From CAYTZH01 sp964442285 (GTDB lineage Bacteria > Myxococcota_A > UBA9160 > JAFDET01): a stretch of 64,000 nucleotides of DNA. Below are positions 51,798 to 59,901 of the stretch, piece by piece; position 1 is the first letter of the stretch; every line of letters starts with the position of its first letter. The notes beneath the pieces are model-generated. The model was given only the letters and a program-made list of their open reading frames with translations. It did not search any database and had not been told where the DNA came from. The DNA is taken from contig CAYTZH010000017.1 of assembly GCA_964442285.1 (NCBI GenBank), forward strand, positions 25,802 to 89,801, in the 5' to 3' direction. The translations under genes were made by a program, and so were the position numbers.

Positions 51798-53140
51798 GCG
51801 GGGCGCTCCAGCTGCGCTTCCAGGTGCCCGCGGACCGCGTCCAGCGGGATGCGCTCCTGGCCCATGCCGTCTCGCTCCCGCACCGTCACGCAGCCGTCGC
51901 TCTCGGAGTCGAAGTCGTAGGTGACGCAGAAGGGCGTCCCGGCCTCGTCCTGACGGCGGTAGCGGCGGCCGATGTTCCCGGCGTCGTCGTAGAAGACGGC
52001 CAGGCGCCGGCGCAGATCCGCCGCCAGCCTGCGGGCCGGCTCCGCCAGCTTCTTCGAGAGCGGGAGCACCGCCACCGAGATCGGCGCCAGGAACGGCGGC
52101 AGCCGCAGCACGGTCCGGGTCTCTCCGCCCTCCAGGGTCTCCTCGGCGTAGGCGTTCACGAGCAGGGCCAGGGTCGTCCGGTCCACGCCCACCGAGGTCT
52201 CGATGACCATGGGCGTGTAGTGCTCCTTGGTCTGCTCGTCGGTCACGCCCAGGTCCTTGCCGGCGAACTCGGTGTGGCGCGAGAGGTCCCAGTCGCCGCG
52301 GTCGTGGATTCCCTCGATCTCCTGCCAGCCGAAGGGGAACAGGAACTCGAGGTCGGCCGCGTCGTTCGCGTAGTGGGCCAGCTCGTCGGAGGCGTGCTTG
52401 CGCACCTGGAGCACGTCGCCGCCGAAGCCGAGGTCGCGGTGGAAGCGCAGGCGCTCCTCGAGCCAGTACTGGAACCACTTCTCCCGCTCCGACGGATGCA
52501 CGAAGTACTCGAGCTCGGCCTGCTCGAACTCCCGCGAGCGGAAGGTGAAGTTGCGCGGGTTGATCTCGTTCCGGAAGGCCTTGCCGATCTGCGCCATGCC
52601 GAAGGGGATCTTCTGGCGGGCCACCTCGCGCACGCGCTTGAAGTCGGTGAACAGCGACTGGCAGGTCTCGGGCCGCAGGTAGGCCACCGAGGCGGCGTCC
52701 TCCGACGCCCCGATGGAGGTCTGCAGCATCAGGTTGAAGCTGCGGGCCTCGGTCAGGTCGCACGCCGCCGCGGTGCGCTGGGCCGGCGCCTCGGGGCAGG
52801 GCACGTCGAGCTGGTCGGCCCGGAAGCGGCGCTTGCAGGTCCGGCAGTCCACCATCGGATCGCTGAAGTGCTCGACGTGGCCGGACGCCTCCCAGGTGCG
52901 CGGGTGGGCGATGATCGAGGTGTCGACGCCCTCCACGTCGTCGCGCTCGCGCACCATGCGGGCCCACCAGAAGGCCTTCAGGTTGTTCTTGAGCTCGACG
53001 CCGAGGGGGCCGTAGTCCCAGAAGCCGTTGACGCCGCCGTAGATCTCGCTCGACTGGAAGATGAAGCCGCGGCGGGCGCACAGGGAGACGAGGGCATCCA
53101 TGCGGACCGGCGAGCGGGCGTCGGCGTCGGAGGCGGCCAT
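51794..53140 (-). CDS. glyS: Glycine--tRNA ligase (single-chain type)
   Basis: A class II synthetase of the dimeric alpha2 type, 448 residues. Motifs: GVNGFWDYGPLGVELKNNL, RPETCQSLFTDFKR, and FRNEINPRNFTFRSREFEQAELE. Motif 3 is in VIETSVGVDRTTLALL. A cysteine set (CRTCKRRF) forms an insertion. ATG at 53140. Confidence 0.95.
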   Translation of the reverse strand: MAASDADARSPVRMDALVSLCARRGFIFQSSEIYGGVNGFWDYGPLGVELKNNLKAFWWARMVRERDDVEGVDTSIIAHPRTWEASGHVEHFSDPMVDCRTCKRRFRADQLDVPCPEAPAQRTAAACDLTEARSFNLMLQTSIGASEDAASVAYLRPETCQSLFTDFKRVREVARQKIPFGMAQIGKAFRNEINPRNFTFRSREFEQAELEYFVHPSEREKWFQYWLEERLRFHRDLGFGGDVLQVRKHASDELAHYANDAADLEFLFPFGWQEIEGIHDRGDWDLSRHTEFAGKDLGVTDEQTKEHYTPMVIETSVGVDRTTLALLVNAYAEETLEGGETRTVLRLPPFLAPISVAVLPLSKKLAEPARRLAADLRRRLAVFYDDAGNIGRRYRRQDEAGTPFCVTYDFDSESDGCVTVRERDGMGQERIPLDAVRGHLEAQLERPA

Positions 53141-53264
53141 CGAGATCCTCGGGAGCTGGGGTTCGGGGTGCGGAAGCGGCGAGTATTGGCGCGGGGCCCG
53201 GGGGTGTCAAGCGCGACCCGTCGCCGGATTCCCGTGGAGTCGCGGGCGCTTGCCCCGGGGCGAC

Positions 53265-54068
53265 TCAGCCCAGGGCCGCCTCCAGCACCGGCTCGCTGCG
53301 CAGCTCGAGACCCAGGTGGAAGCGCTGGAAGCGCTGGAGGAGCGCGGCGGCCTCGACCAGGGCGGGCGCCGGCAGGACGAGGCGCTCCAGGCGGCCGAGA
53401 TCGAGCCGCAGACCCTGCTCCAGGGCGCGCAGGGTCCCCCGACGCACCGGCAGGAGGCCGTTCAGCCGCACCGCGCAGGAGCCGCAGACCGGCCCCCCCT
53501 CGGCGACGTGGAACTGCACCGCGCTGCCGGCCGGGCCTCCGGCGCGGGTCGCGTCCCGCCCTTCGGGGCGGGTTGCGTCCCGCCCGCAGCGCACGCAGCG
53601 GACCAGCTCCGGCCGCAGGCCGATCCGGTCCAGGGCGCAGAGCTCCAGCAGCACCCGCAGCCGCCGGTCCGGGGCGGCCGTCTCGAGGAGCGCCAGCGAC
53701 CCCCGGGCGAAGGTGAACAGCCGGGCGGCCTCGCGCCCGCCGGCGTCCTCGGGCGCGAGGCGGTCGAGCAGCTCCAGCAGATAGCAAGCCAGGGCGAAGC
53801 GGCGCGGATCGCGGCGAAGGGCCGGGTGCCAGCCCAGGAGGCGCGCCTGCTCGAGGCGGGCCATGGCCCCGGGACGGCGCCGTGGCGCGACCTGGACCCT
53901 CAGGTGGTGGAAGACGTCCAGGGTGCCGGCGAAGCGGCGAACGCTCCGTCGCGCGCCCTTGGCGATGGCGGTGAGCCGGCCGTCGCTCGGGGTGAGCAGA
54001 TGGACGATGCGGTCCGACTCGCCGAAGTCGAACGTCCGCAGCACCAACGCCTCGCGGCTCTCGTGCAC
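53265..54068 (-). CDS. recO: DNA repair protein RecO
   Basis: RecO mediates RecA loading in the RecFOR pathway. The 267-residue protein has an N-terminal OB fold (ALVLRTFDFGESDRIVHLLT, GRLTAIAKGARR) and a zinc finger CVRC...CGSC. Between the Cys pairs is a repeated GRDATR insertion, from a GCGTCCCGCCC DNA repeat. GTG at 54068, nine bases after the RodZ-like gene stop. Confidence 0.92.
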   Translation of the reverse strand: MHESREALVLRTFDFGESDRIVHLLTPSDGRLTAIAKGARRSVRRFAGTLDVFHHLRVQVAPRRRPGAMARLEQARLLGWHPALRRDPRRFALACYLLELLDRLAPEDAGGREAARLFTFARGSLALLETAAPDRRLRVLLELCALDRIGLRPELVRCVRCGRDATRPEGRDATRAGGPAGSAVQFHVAEGGPVCGSCAVRLNGLLPVRRGTLRALEQGLRLDLGRLERLVLPAPALVEAAALLQRFQRFHLGLELRSEPVLEAALG

Positions 54069-54077
54069 CCGGAGAGA

Positions 54078-54990
54078 CTAGCGGTCGGCGGAGCCGGCTG
54101 GAGCCGGGGGCGGCCGCGGATCGGCGGAGCCGGCTGAAGCCGGGGGCGGCCGCGGATCGGCGGAGCCGGCTGGAGCCGGAGGCGGCCGCGGATCGGCGGA
54201 GCCGGCTGAAGCCGGGGGCGGCCGCGGATCGGCGGNNNNNNNNNNNNNNNNNNNNNNNNNNNNNNNNNNNNNNNNNNNNNNNNNNNNNNNNNNNNNNNNN
54301 NNNNNNNNNNNNNNNNNNNNNNNNNNNNNNNNNNNAGCCGGCTGGAGCCGGAGGCGGCGGCGGATCGACCCGCTCGGCCTCGGCCAGGGCGCGCACCGGA
54401 TCGCGCCGCTGGACGAGCTCCGCGGTGGTCTCCGAGCGCCCCCGTTCGAAGGCCCAGCGCGCGCCGGCCAGGGCCAGCGCCGCCAGCAGCAGCAGCCCGC
54501 CGAGCCACAGGGCGGGACGCACCGGACCGAGCTCCCGGACGGGTCGGGGGGCGTCGGCCGCGGGCACGGGCTCGCTCAGCATGCGCGCGACGGCGTCGTC
54601 GGGATCGAGGCCGATGGCCTCGGCCACGGTGCGCACGAAGCCCCGGGCGAAGCCGTCGACCTCGCCGTCGAGGTGGCCGGACTCCAGGCGCTCCAGGGAG
54701 CGGCGAGGGATCCGCGTGGCGGCCTGCACCTGGTCGAGATCGATGCCGCGCAGACGGCGCTGCTGGGCGAGGTAGGCGCCTATACCGATGGGGCTCCGCT
54801 CGGCTGCGGCTCGCTGCGCGCCACGGGGCTCCGCCCCGTCGCTTGCGGGCGGTCCTTCCGAGCTCCGCTCGCCTCCGGCTCGCTGCGCGCGACGGGGCTC
54901 CGCCCCGTCGCTTGCGGGGTCGCTCCGCGGGACCTCGTCGGTCGTGGCTAGCGGAGCAGCTTCAGGTATTGCTCGCTCTTCCGGCCCCAC
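54078..54990 (-). CDS. RodZ-like membrane-anchored HTH protein, interrupted by an assembly gap
   Basis: The N terminus holds two repeated hydrophilic blocks, then an HTH_25-type domain (IGAYLAQQRRLRGIDLDQVQAATRI, RSLERLESGHLDG). One membrane helix follows (ALWLGGLLLLAALALAGA) and a Pro/Ala-rich tail of 12-residue repeats (PRPPPAPAGSAD). The frame closes at TAG 54078-54080 once the gap is a multiple of 36. No ATG, GTG or TTG exists in frame after the tgl stop; GTG at 54990, inside the tgl 3' end, is the best start. RodZ-type proteins tie cell shape or motility to MreB; here the periplasmic DUF4115 part is missing. Confidence 0.72.
54085..54235. repeat. 36-bp tandem repeat array, left of gap
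   Basis: Four full 36-base units start at 54085, 54121, 54157 and 54193 (TCGGCGGAGCCGGCTG...), and a fifth is cut at 54229-54235 by the N gap. Units alternate between GGAGCCGG and GAAGCCGG. In the minus-strand frame each encodes 12 residues (PRPPPAPAGSAD). No unique spacers, so not CRISPR. Confidence 0.93.
54236..54335. other. Assembly gap (100 N) inside the 36-bp repeat
   Basis: A run of 100 N. The bases after it (AGCCGGCTGG) continue the unit exactly where the bases before it stop. Repeat phase and reading frame both require a true length that is a multiple of 36 (including zero), so 100 is a placeholder. Confidence 0.95.
54793..54918. repeat. Two 57-bp direct repeats, 69 bp apart, in the RodZ-like gene
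   Basis: Copies at 54793-54849 and 54862-54918 share GCTCGCTGCGCG and ACGGGGCTCCGCCCCGT, the latter a perfect hairpin (ACGGGGC-TCC-GCCCCGT), then CGCTTGCGGG. In frame they give ASDGAEPRxAQRA twice. The hairpin looks like a small dispersed element inserted in coding sequence. Confidence 0.85.
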
Positions 54991-55736
54991 TTCCCCTTGG
55001 GCTTCGTGCGGGCGGCCGCCACCAGGTGGTCGACGGCGCGCTCCTGCTGGCCGAGGGCGATGTACGCCTCGGCGAGTCGGTAGTTGGCCTCGGCCGCCGC
55101 GAGCGAAGGCGGCTCACCCTCCAGCACGCGCTGGAACAGCGAGATCGCCTCCAGCCGCCGGCCGCGCTCGTACTCGAGGATGCCCAGATTGAGCATCGCC
55201 GGCCAGTAGTCCTCGTTGAACTCCACGGCCAGCCGGAGGTGGCGATGCGCCTCCTCCACGCGCCCCTGGCGGTAGAGCGACCAGCCGAGATTGTTGTGGG
55301 CCCGCCAGGGCGCCGGCATCGTGGGGTCGTCGACCAGGATGCGCGCGTGGGCCTCGGCCTCGGTGTAGGCGCCGCTCTGGATCAGCACACCGGAGAGGTT
55401 CAGGCGGGCCGACTGCAGCTCGGGCTCCAGGACCAGGCTGCGCTCCAGGTGGGAGATGGCCTGCTCCGTGCGGTCCATGCGCCGGTAGGCCTCGGCCGCG
55501 GCCAGGTGGCTCCACGGGTCGTCCGGCTGGAGCTCCACGGCGCCGAGCAGCTCCCGCAGCGCCATGGCGTTGTTGCCGCGGCTCAGCTGGTCGATGCCCA
55601 GGTTGTACTTGGCCCGGGCCTGGCGGCGGAGCTGATCCTGCGACTCGACCTCCGCCGGACCAGTCGTGGCGCATCCGCTGCCCGCGAGCAGCGACACGAG
55701 CGTGGCGAGCGTGGCGGCGTGTCGGAAACGGTTCAT
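54948..55736 (-). CDS. tgl: TPR lipoprotein, Tgl/PilF-like secretin pilotin
   Basis: A 262-residue lipoprotein: signal peptide with Cys22 (AGSGC, atypical Gly at -3) and at least five TPR units (YNLGIDQLSRGNNAMALREL, HNNLGWSLYRQGRVEEAHRHL, LNLGILEYERGRRLEAISLF). Tgl in Myxococcus promotes assembly of the PilQ secretin for type IV pili. ATG at 55736 has GGAGGG upstream. The symbol is by fold and context, as other TPR lipoproteins look alike. Confidence 0.72.
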   Translation of the reverse strand: MNRFRHAATLATLVSLLAGSGCATTGPAEVESQDQLRRQARAKYNLGIDQLSRGNNAMALRELLGAVELQPDDPWSHLAAAEAYRRMDRTEQAISHLERSLVLEPELQSARLNLSGVLIQSGAYTEAEAHARILVDDPTMPAPWRAHNNLGWSLYRQGRVEEAHRHLRLAVEFNEDYWPAMLNLGILEYERGRRLEAISLFQRVLEGEPPSLAAAEANYRLAEAYIALGQQERAVDHLVAAARTKPKGKWGRKSEQYLKLLR

Positions 55737-55758
55737 GGCATCCCTCCGATGATCGGTC

Positions 55759-56831
55759 TCAGTAGGCCCCGAGGATCCGCGCCAGGAAGCCCGGCCGGGG
55801 CCGGGCAGCATCGGCGGACTTCCTCTTCACGAGGGCCACCCGACCCAGGGCGGCCTTCTTCTGGGGTCGCCCCGGGGCCCTCGCCTCCGGGGGCGGCGCG
55901 GACGCGGGGCTCCGGAACTTGCTCAAGCTGGGTGCGGCCGCTCTCGGCGCCGGCAGGTCCGCCACAGGCGACTCCGCGGGGGCCGCCACGGGCGACTCCG
56001 CGGGGGCCGCCACGGGCGACTCCGCGGGGGCCGCCACGGGCGACTCCGCGGGGGCCGCNNNNNNNNNNNNNNNNNNNNNNNNNNNNNNNNNNNNNNNNNN
56101 NNNNNNNNNNNNNNNNNNNNNNNNNNNNNNNNNNNNNNNNNNNNNNNNNNNNNNNNNNGGGCCGCCACGGGCGACTCCGCGGGGGCCGCCACGGGCGACT
56201 CCGCGGGGGCCGCGGCGGGCGGCTCCGCGGGGGCCGCGGCGGGCGGCTCCGCGGGGGCCGCGGCGGGCGGCGCGGGCTCGAGGACGGGGGCGTCCAGGAG
56301 CACCGTGCCGGGCTCGCCCAGCTCGGGAAGGGGCTCGGCGGGCGCGGGCGCGAGCTCGGACACGACCTCCGCGGAGCGGTCCCGGAGCGGCGGTGCACCG
56401 GCGTCGGCCTCGGGCCCGACGAACTCGGCCCAGGCGCGGCCGACCGACGGGCTGTCGGCCCCGTCCCGTGCAATCAGGTCGTCGTCGAAGAGGAAGCCCA
56501 TGCCCTCTCCGAAGCTGAGGGCGGCATCGACGGCGTTCTGCATGGCGGCGCCCGCCCCCGTGATGGCCTCGGTGGGCGCGTAGACGACGAGCTGGCCGGT
56601 GGCGTCGGCCCGCAGGCGGATCTCCAGGCGCGCCTGGTCCCCCAGGTCCCACCACACGGCGATGGCGGCCCGGGCGGGGCCCGTCGGCAGCCCCTCCAGA
56701 CCGACCACGGGCGCGTTGAGAGACAGCCGCAGGACGACCAGCCGGGCCGGATCGGGGCTCTCGGAGCGGGTGCACGGGAAGAACATCTCGGCGGGGTTAT
56801 CGGCGCCGTCCGGGCCCGGCTTGAGCCGCAT
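55759..56831 (-). CDS. Protein of unknown function, interrupted by an assembly gap in an Ala/Pro repeat
   Basis: Residues about 15-125 form a compact domain (LVVLRLSLNAPVVGLEGL, AIAVWWDLGDQARLEIRL, AVDAALSFGEGMGFLFDDD) that I do not recognise. A Pro/Ala region with 8-residue repeats (AAPAESPV) follows, interrupted by the N gap. The C terminus is basic (RPQKKAALGRVALVKRKS) and ends ILGAY at 55759. No membrane segment or signal peptide. ATG at 56831 is used; ATG at 56786 is an alternative. It precedes the Tgl-like gene by 22 bases, so a pilus or motility role is possible. Confidence 0.65.
55961..56270. repeat. 24-bp tandem repeat array around the second gap
   Basis: Units of GCCACGGGCGACTCCGCGGG plus GGCC (24 bases) occur at 55961, 55985, 56009 and 56033, then after the gap at about 56164 and 56188, decaying into GCGGCGGGCGGCTCC variants to about 56270. 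Each unit encodes eight residues in the minus-strand frame. No spacers, so not CRISPR. Confidence 0.92.
56059..56158. other. Assembly gap (100 N) inside the 24-bp repeat
   Basis: A run of 100 N. Continuing the 24-base period requires a true gap length of 17 modulo 24 (for example 89 or 113). The reading frame independently requires length 2 modulo 3, which 17 modulo 24 satisfies. The protein is therefore continuous across the gap. Confidence 0.95.
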
Positions 56832-56977
56832 TTGCGCGCAAGCATGGCGCCAAGGCGGCGTCTCGCCTGGGCGTTTCCGGACGCCGGGGTTGCCGCGTCC
56901 CGGCGGCTCGGGGCCTTTCGCCCCGCGCCCGGCCGGATACACTCTGCCCTCGTCGACCACCGAGGAGTGCAGGCCGC

Positions 56978-58858
56978 GTGGCCAGCAGGGACGTCAGCCA
57001 GGACGTCGGGACCGACGGCACCTCCGCCGGACCAGGCAAACGCAAGCAGGAGCTGGAGGGCGTTGCAATCCGTTTCGCCGGCGACTCCGGCGACGGCATG
57101 CAGCTCACCGGGACGAAGTTCACCGAGTCCACGGCCCTCGCGGGCAACGACCTCGCCACCCTCCCCGACTTCCCGGCCGAGATCCGCGCCCCCGCCGGCA
57201 CCCTCGCCGGGGTGTCGGGCTTCCAGATCCACTTCTCGGCCCACGACATCCACACGCCGGCCGACCAGCCCGACGTCCTCGTCGCCCTGAATCCCGCCGC
57301 CCTGCGCGCGAACGTCGAGGACGTGCGCCCGGGCGGCATGGTCGTCATCAACAGCGACGCCTTCACCGCCCGCAACCTCGAGCGCGCCGGCTACGCCGAG
57401 AGCCCCCTGCCCGACCTGGCCGACCGCTTCCAGCTCGTGGAGATCCCGATCTCCCGCCTCAACCGGGAGGCGGTGAAGGACCTCGGGCTGTCCCAGCGCG
57501 AGGCGGATCGCTGCAAGAACTTCTTCGCCCTCGGGCTCATGTTCTGGCTGTACAACCGCCCGCTGGCCCCCACCCAGGACTGGATCCGCAAACGCTTCCG
57601 CGATCCGATCCGGGAGGGCAACCTGCGGGTGCTCATGGCCGGCTACCACTTCGGCGAGACGACGGAGCTGTTCCCGGTCTCGTACGTCGTGCCCCACGCC
57701 AAGATCGAGCCCGGCCGCTACCGCAACATCACCGGCAATACGGCGCTGGCCTGGGGCATCGTCGCGGCCGCCGAGCTGATGGAGCAGCCGGTCTTCCTCG
57801 GCGCCTATCCGATCACCCCGGCCAGCGACGTCCTCCACGAGCTGGCCCGCTACAAGCACTTCGGCGTCAAGACCTTCCAGGCCGAGGACGAGATCGCGGC
57901 GGCCGCCGCCGCGATCGGCGCCGCCTACGCCGGCCAGCTCGCGGTCTGCACCACCAGCGGCCCGGGCATGATCCTGAAGCAGGAGGCCCTCAACCTGGCG
58001 GTCGTGGCCGAGCTGCCGCTGGTGGTGGTGGACGTGCAGCGGGCCGGACCCTCGACCGGACTCCCCACCAAGACCGACCAGGCCGACCTGTGGCTGGCGC
58101 TCTACGGCCGCAGCTCCGACAGCCCGGTCCCGGTCCTCGCCCCGGCCACCCCGGGCGACTGCTTCCACGTGGTGCTCGAGGCCTTCCGGCTCGCCGTGCG
58201 CTTCATGACACCCGTGGTGGTGCTCTCGGACGGCTATCTCGCCAACAGCGCCGAGCCCTGGCGGATCCCCGACGTCGCGACGCTGCCCCGCCAGTCCGTG
58301 GCGTTCCGGACGGACCCGGCCGGCTTCCGGCCCTATGCCCGGGACGAGACCACCCTGGCACGGCCCTGGGCCATCCCCGGAACGCCGGGGCTCGAGCACC
58401 GCATCGGCGGCCTCGAGAAGGAGGACGGCAGCGGCAACGTCTCCTACAGCGCGGAGAACCACGAGCGCATGACGCGGCTGCGGGCCGAGAAGGTCGCTCG
58501 CGCGGCGGCGGAGATCCCGCCCGTGGAGGTCGACGGCCCGGCCTCGGGCGAGCTGCTGGTGGTGGGCTGGGGGGGGACCTTCGGCGCCATCGCCTCGGCC
58601 GTCGACGAGGCCCGGGCCGAGGGACGCAGCGTCTCCCGGATCCACCTGCGCCACCTGAACCCGTTCCCGTCGAACCTGGGCGAGGTGCTCTCGCGCTTTC
58701 GCAAGATCCTCGTGCCCGAGCTCAACACGGGACAGCTCACCCACGTGCTGCGGGGCACGTACCTGGCGCCGGCCGAGTGTCTGTCCAAGGTGCAGGGGCA
58801 GCCCTTCAAGATCTCGGAGATCCTGGCGCGGATCGAGGCCCTGCTGGAGGAAGACTGA
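56978..58858 (+). CDS. korA: 2-oxoacid:ferredoxin oxidoreductase, fused gamma-alpha subunit
   Basis: A 626-residue subunit with the gamma domain first (VAIRFAGDSGDGMQLTG), then the pyrimidine-binding alpha domain (GAYPITPASDVLHEL, FQAEDEIAAAAAAIGAA, TSGPGMILKQEA). The two-subunit KOR type, probably for 2-oxoglutarate, reduces ferredoxin. GTG at 56978 has GAGGAG upstream. It overlaps korB by one base. Confidence 0.92.
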   Translation: MASRDVSQDVGTDGTSAGPGKRKQELEGVAIRFAGDSGDGMQLTGTKFTESTALAGNDLATLPDFPAEIRAPAGTLAGVSGFQIHFSAHDIHTPADQPDVLVALNPAALRANVEDVRPGGMVVINSDAFTARNLERAGYAESPLPDLADRFQLVEIPISRLNREAVKDLGLSQREADRCKNFFALGLMFWLYNRPLAPTQDWIRKRFRDPIREGNLRVLMAGYHFGETTELFPVSYVVPHAKIEPGRYRNITGNTALAWGIVAAAELMEQPVFLGAYPITPASDVLHELARYKHFGVKTFQAEDEIAAAAAAIGAAYAGQLAVCTTSGPGMILKQEALNLAVVAELPLVVVDVQRAGPSTGLPTKTDQADLWLALYGRSSDSPVPVLAPATPGDCFHVVLEAFRLAVRFMTPVVVLSDGYLANSAEPWRIPDVATLPRQSVAFRTDPAGFRPYARDETTLARPWAIPGTPGLEHRIGGLEKEDGSGNVSYSAENHERMTRLRAEKVARAAAEIPPVEVDGPASGELLVVGWGGTFGAIASAVDEARAEGRSVSRIHLRHLNPFPSNLGEVLSRFRKILVPELNTGQLTHVLRGTYLAPAECLSKVQGQPFKISEILARIEALLEED

Positions 58859-59901
58859 TGGCCGAGGCGGTCCGGCTGACCAAGAAGGATTTCGAGAGCA
58901 GCCAGGACGTGCGCTGGTGTCCGGGCTGCGGCGACTACTCCATCCTCGCCAACCTGCAGCGGGTGATGCCGGGGCTCGGGGTCCGCAAGGAGAACGTGGT
59001 GTTCGTCTCCGGGATCGGCTGCTCGAGCCGCTTCCCGTACTACATGGACACCTTCGGCTTCCACACGATCCACGGCCGCGCGCCGTCGTTCGCCGTGGGC
59101 ATCAAGGTGGCCCGCCCGGAGCTCGACGTGTGGGTGGTGACCGGGGACGGCGACGGCCTGTCGATCGGCGGCAACCACCTGCTGCACACCATCCGGCGCA
59201 ACGTGAACCTGCAGATCCTGCTCTTCAACAACCGGGTCTACGGCCTCACCAAGGGACAGTACTCCCCGACCTCCCGGGAGGGGATGAAGACCAAGTCCGC
59301 GCCCGAGGGCTCCATCGACCACCCGGTCGACCCGATCGCCTTCGCCCTCGGCGCCGGCGCCACCTTCGTGGCCCGCACCGTGGACGTGGACGCCAAGCAC
59401 CTGCAGGAGACCCTGCGCCGGGCGCACGCCCACCCGGGCGCCGCCTTCGTGGAGATCCTGCAGAACTGCCCCGTGTACAACGATGGCGAGTGGGCGGCGG
59501 TGGAGAGCCGCGCCACCCGCGACACGGCCTCGCTGCCGGTCCACCAGGGGGAGCCGCTGGTCTACGGCACCCCGGAGGACCGCCGGGGCATCCGGATCGA
59601 GCAGGGTGTCCCGTCGGTCATCGCCCTGGCCGAGGGCGACGACCCGCTGGCTTGCGGCGTCGCGGTCCACGACGAGAAGCGCACCCCGGCCTACGGCTTC
59701 GGCCTGGCCTCGATGCGTCCGCCGGTCTTCCCGATCCCGATCGGCGTGTTCCGTGCGGTGGACAAGCCCACCTACGATGCACAGCTCTCCGCGCAGATCC
59801 AGGACGCAACCCAGCAGCGCGGCCCGGGCGATCTCGCCGCCCTGCTCCACTCGGGCGACACCTGGACGGTGGCGGCGGGCGAGGAAGCGGAGACCCGATG
59901 A
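58858..59901 (+). CDS. korB: 2-oxoacid:ferredoxin oxidoreductase, beta subunit
   Basis: A 347-residue subunit with TPP and [4Fe-4S] sites: Cys21 and Cys24 (WCPGCGDY), Cys55 (SGIGCSSR), a later Cys in LQNCPVYND, and TPP motif GDGDGLSIGGNH. ATG at 58858 follows the korA stop with a one-base overlap (TGATG). No separate ferredoxin or delta subunit is encoded nearby. Confidence 0.94.
   Translation: MAEAVRLTKKDFESSQDVRWCPGCGDYSILANLQRVMPGLGVRKENVVFVSGIGCSSRFPYYMDTFGFHTIHGRAPSFAVGIKVARPELDVWVVTGDGDGLSIGGNHLLHTIRRNVNLQILLFNNRVYGLTKGQYSPTSREGMKTKSAPEGSIDHPVDPIAFALGAGATFVARTVDVDAKHLQETLRRAHAHPGAAFVEILQNCPVYNDGEWAAVESRATRDTASLPVHQGEPLVYGTPEDRRGIRIEQGVPSVIALAEGDDPLACGVAVHDEKRTPAYGFGLASMRPPVFPIPIGVFRAVDKPTYDAQLSAQIQDATQQRGPGDLAALLHSGDTWTVAAGEEAETR

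Noticed and set aside
49050..53210. Apparent single ppdK-glyS fusion frame
   Set aside because: glyS is read in a different frame and ends with its own TGA at 51794; the upstream part of the long frame is a shadow of glyS. ppdK starts at the TTG overlapping that stop.
54085..54235. CRISPR array candidate
   Set aside because: The 36-bp units are contiguous without unique spacers and keep a protein frame.
55961..56270. CRISPR array candidate
   Set aside because: 24-bp units are contiguous and coding; no spacers and no cas genes nearby.
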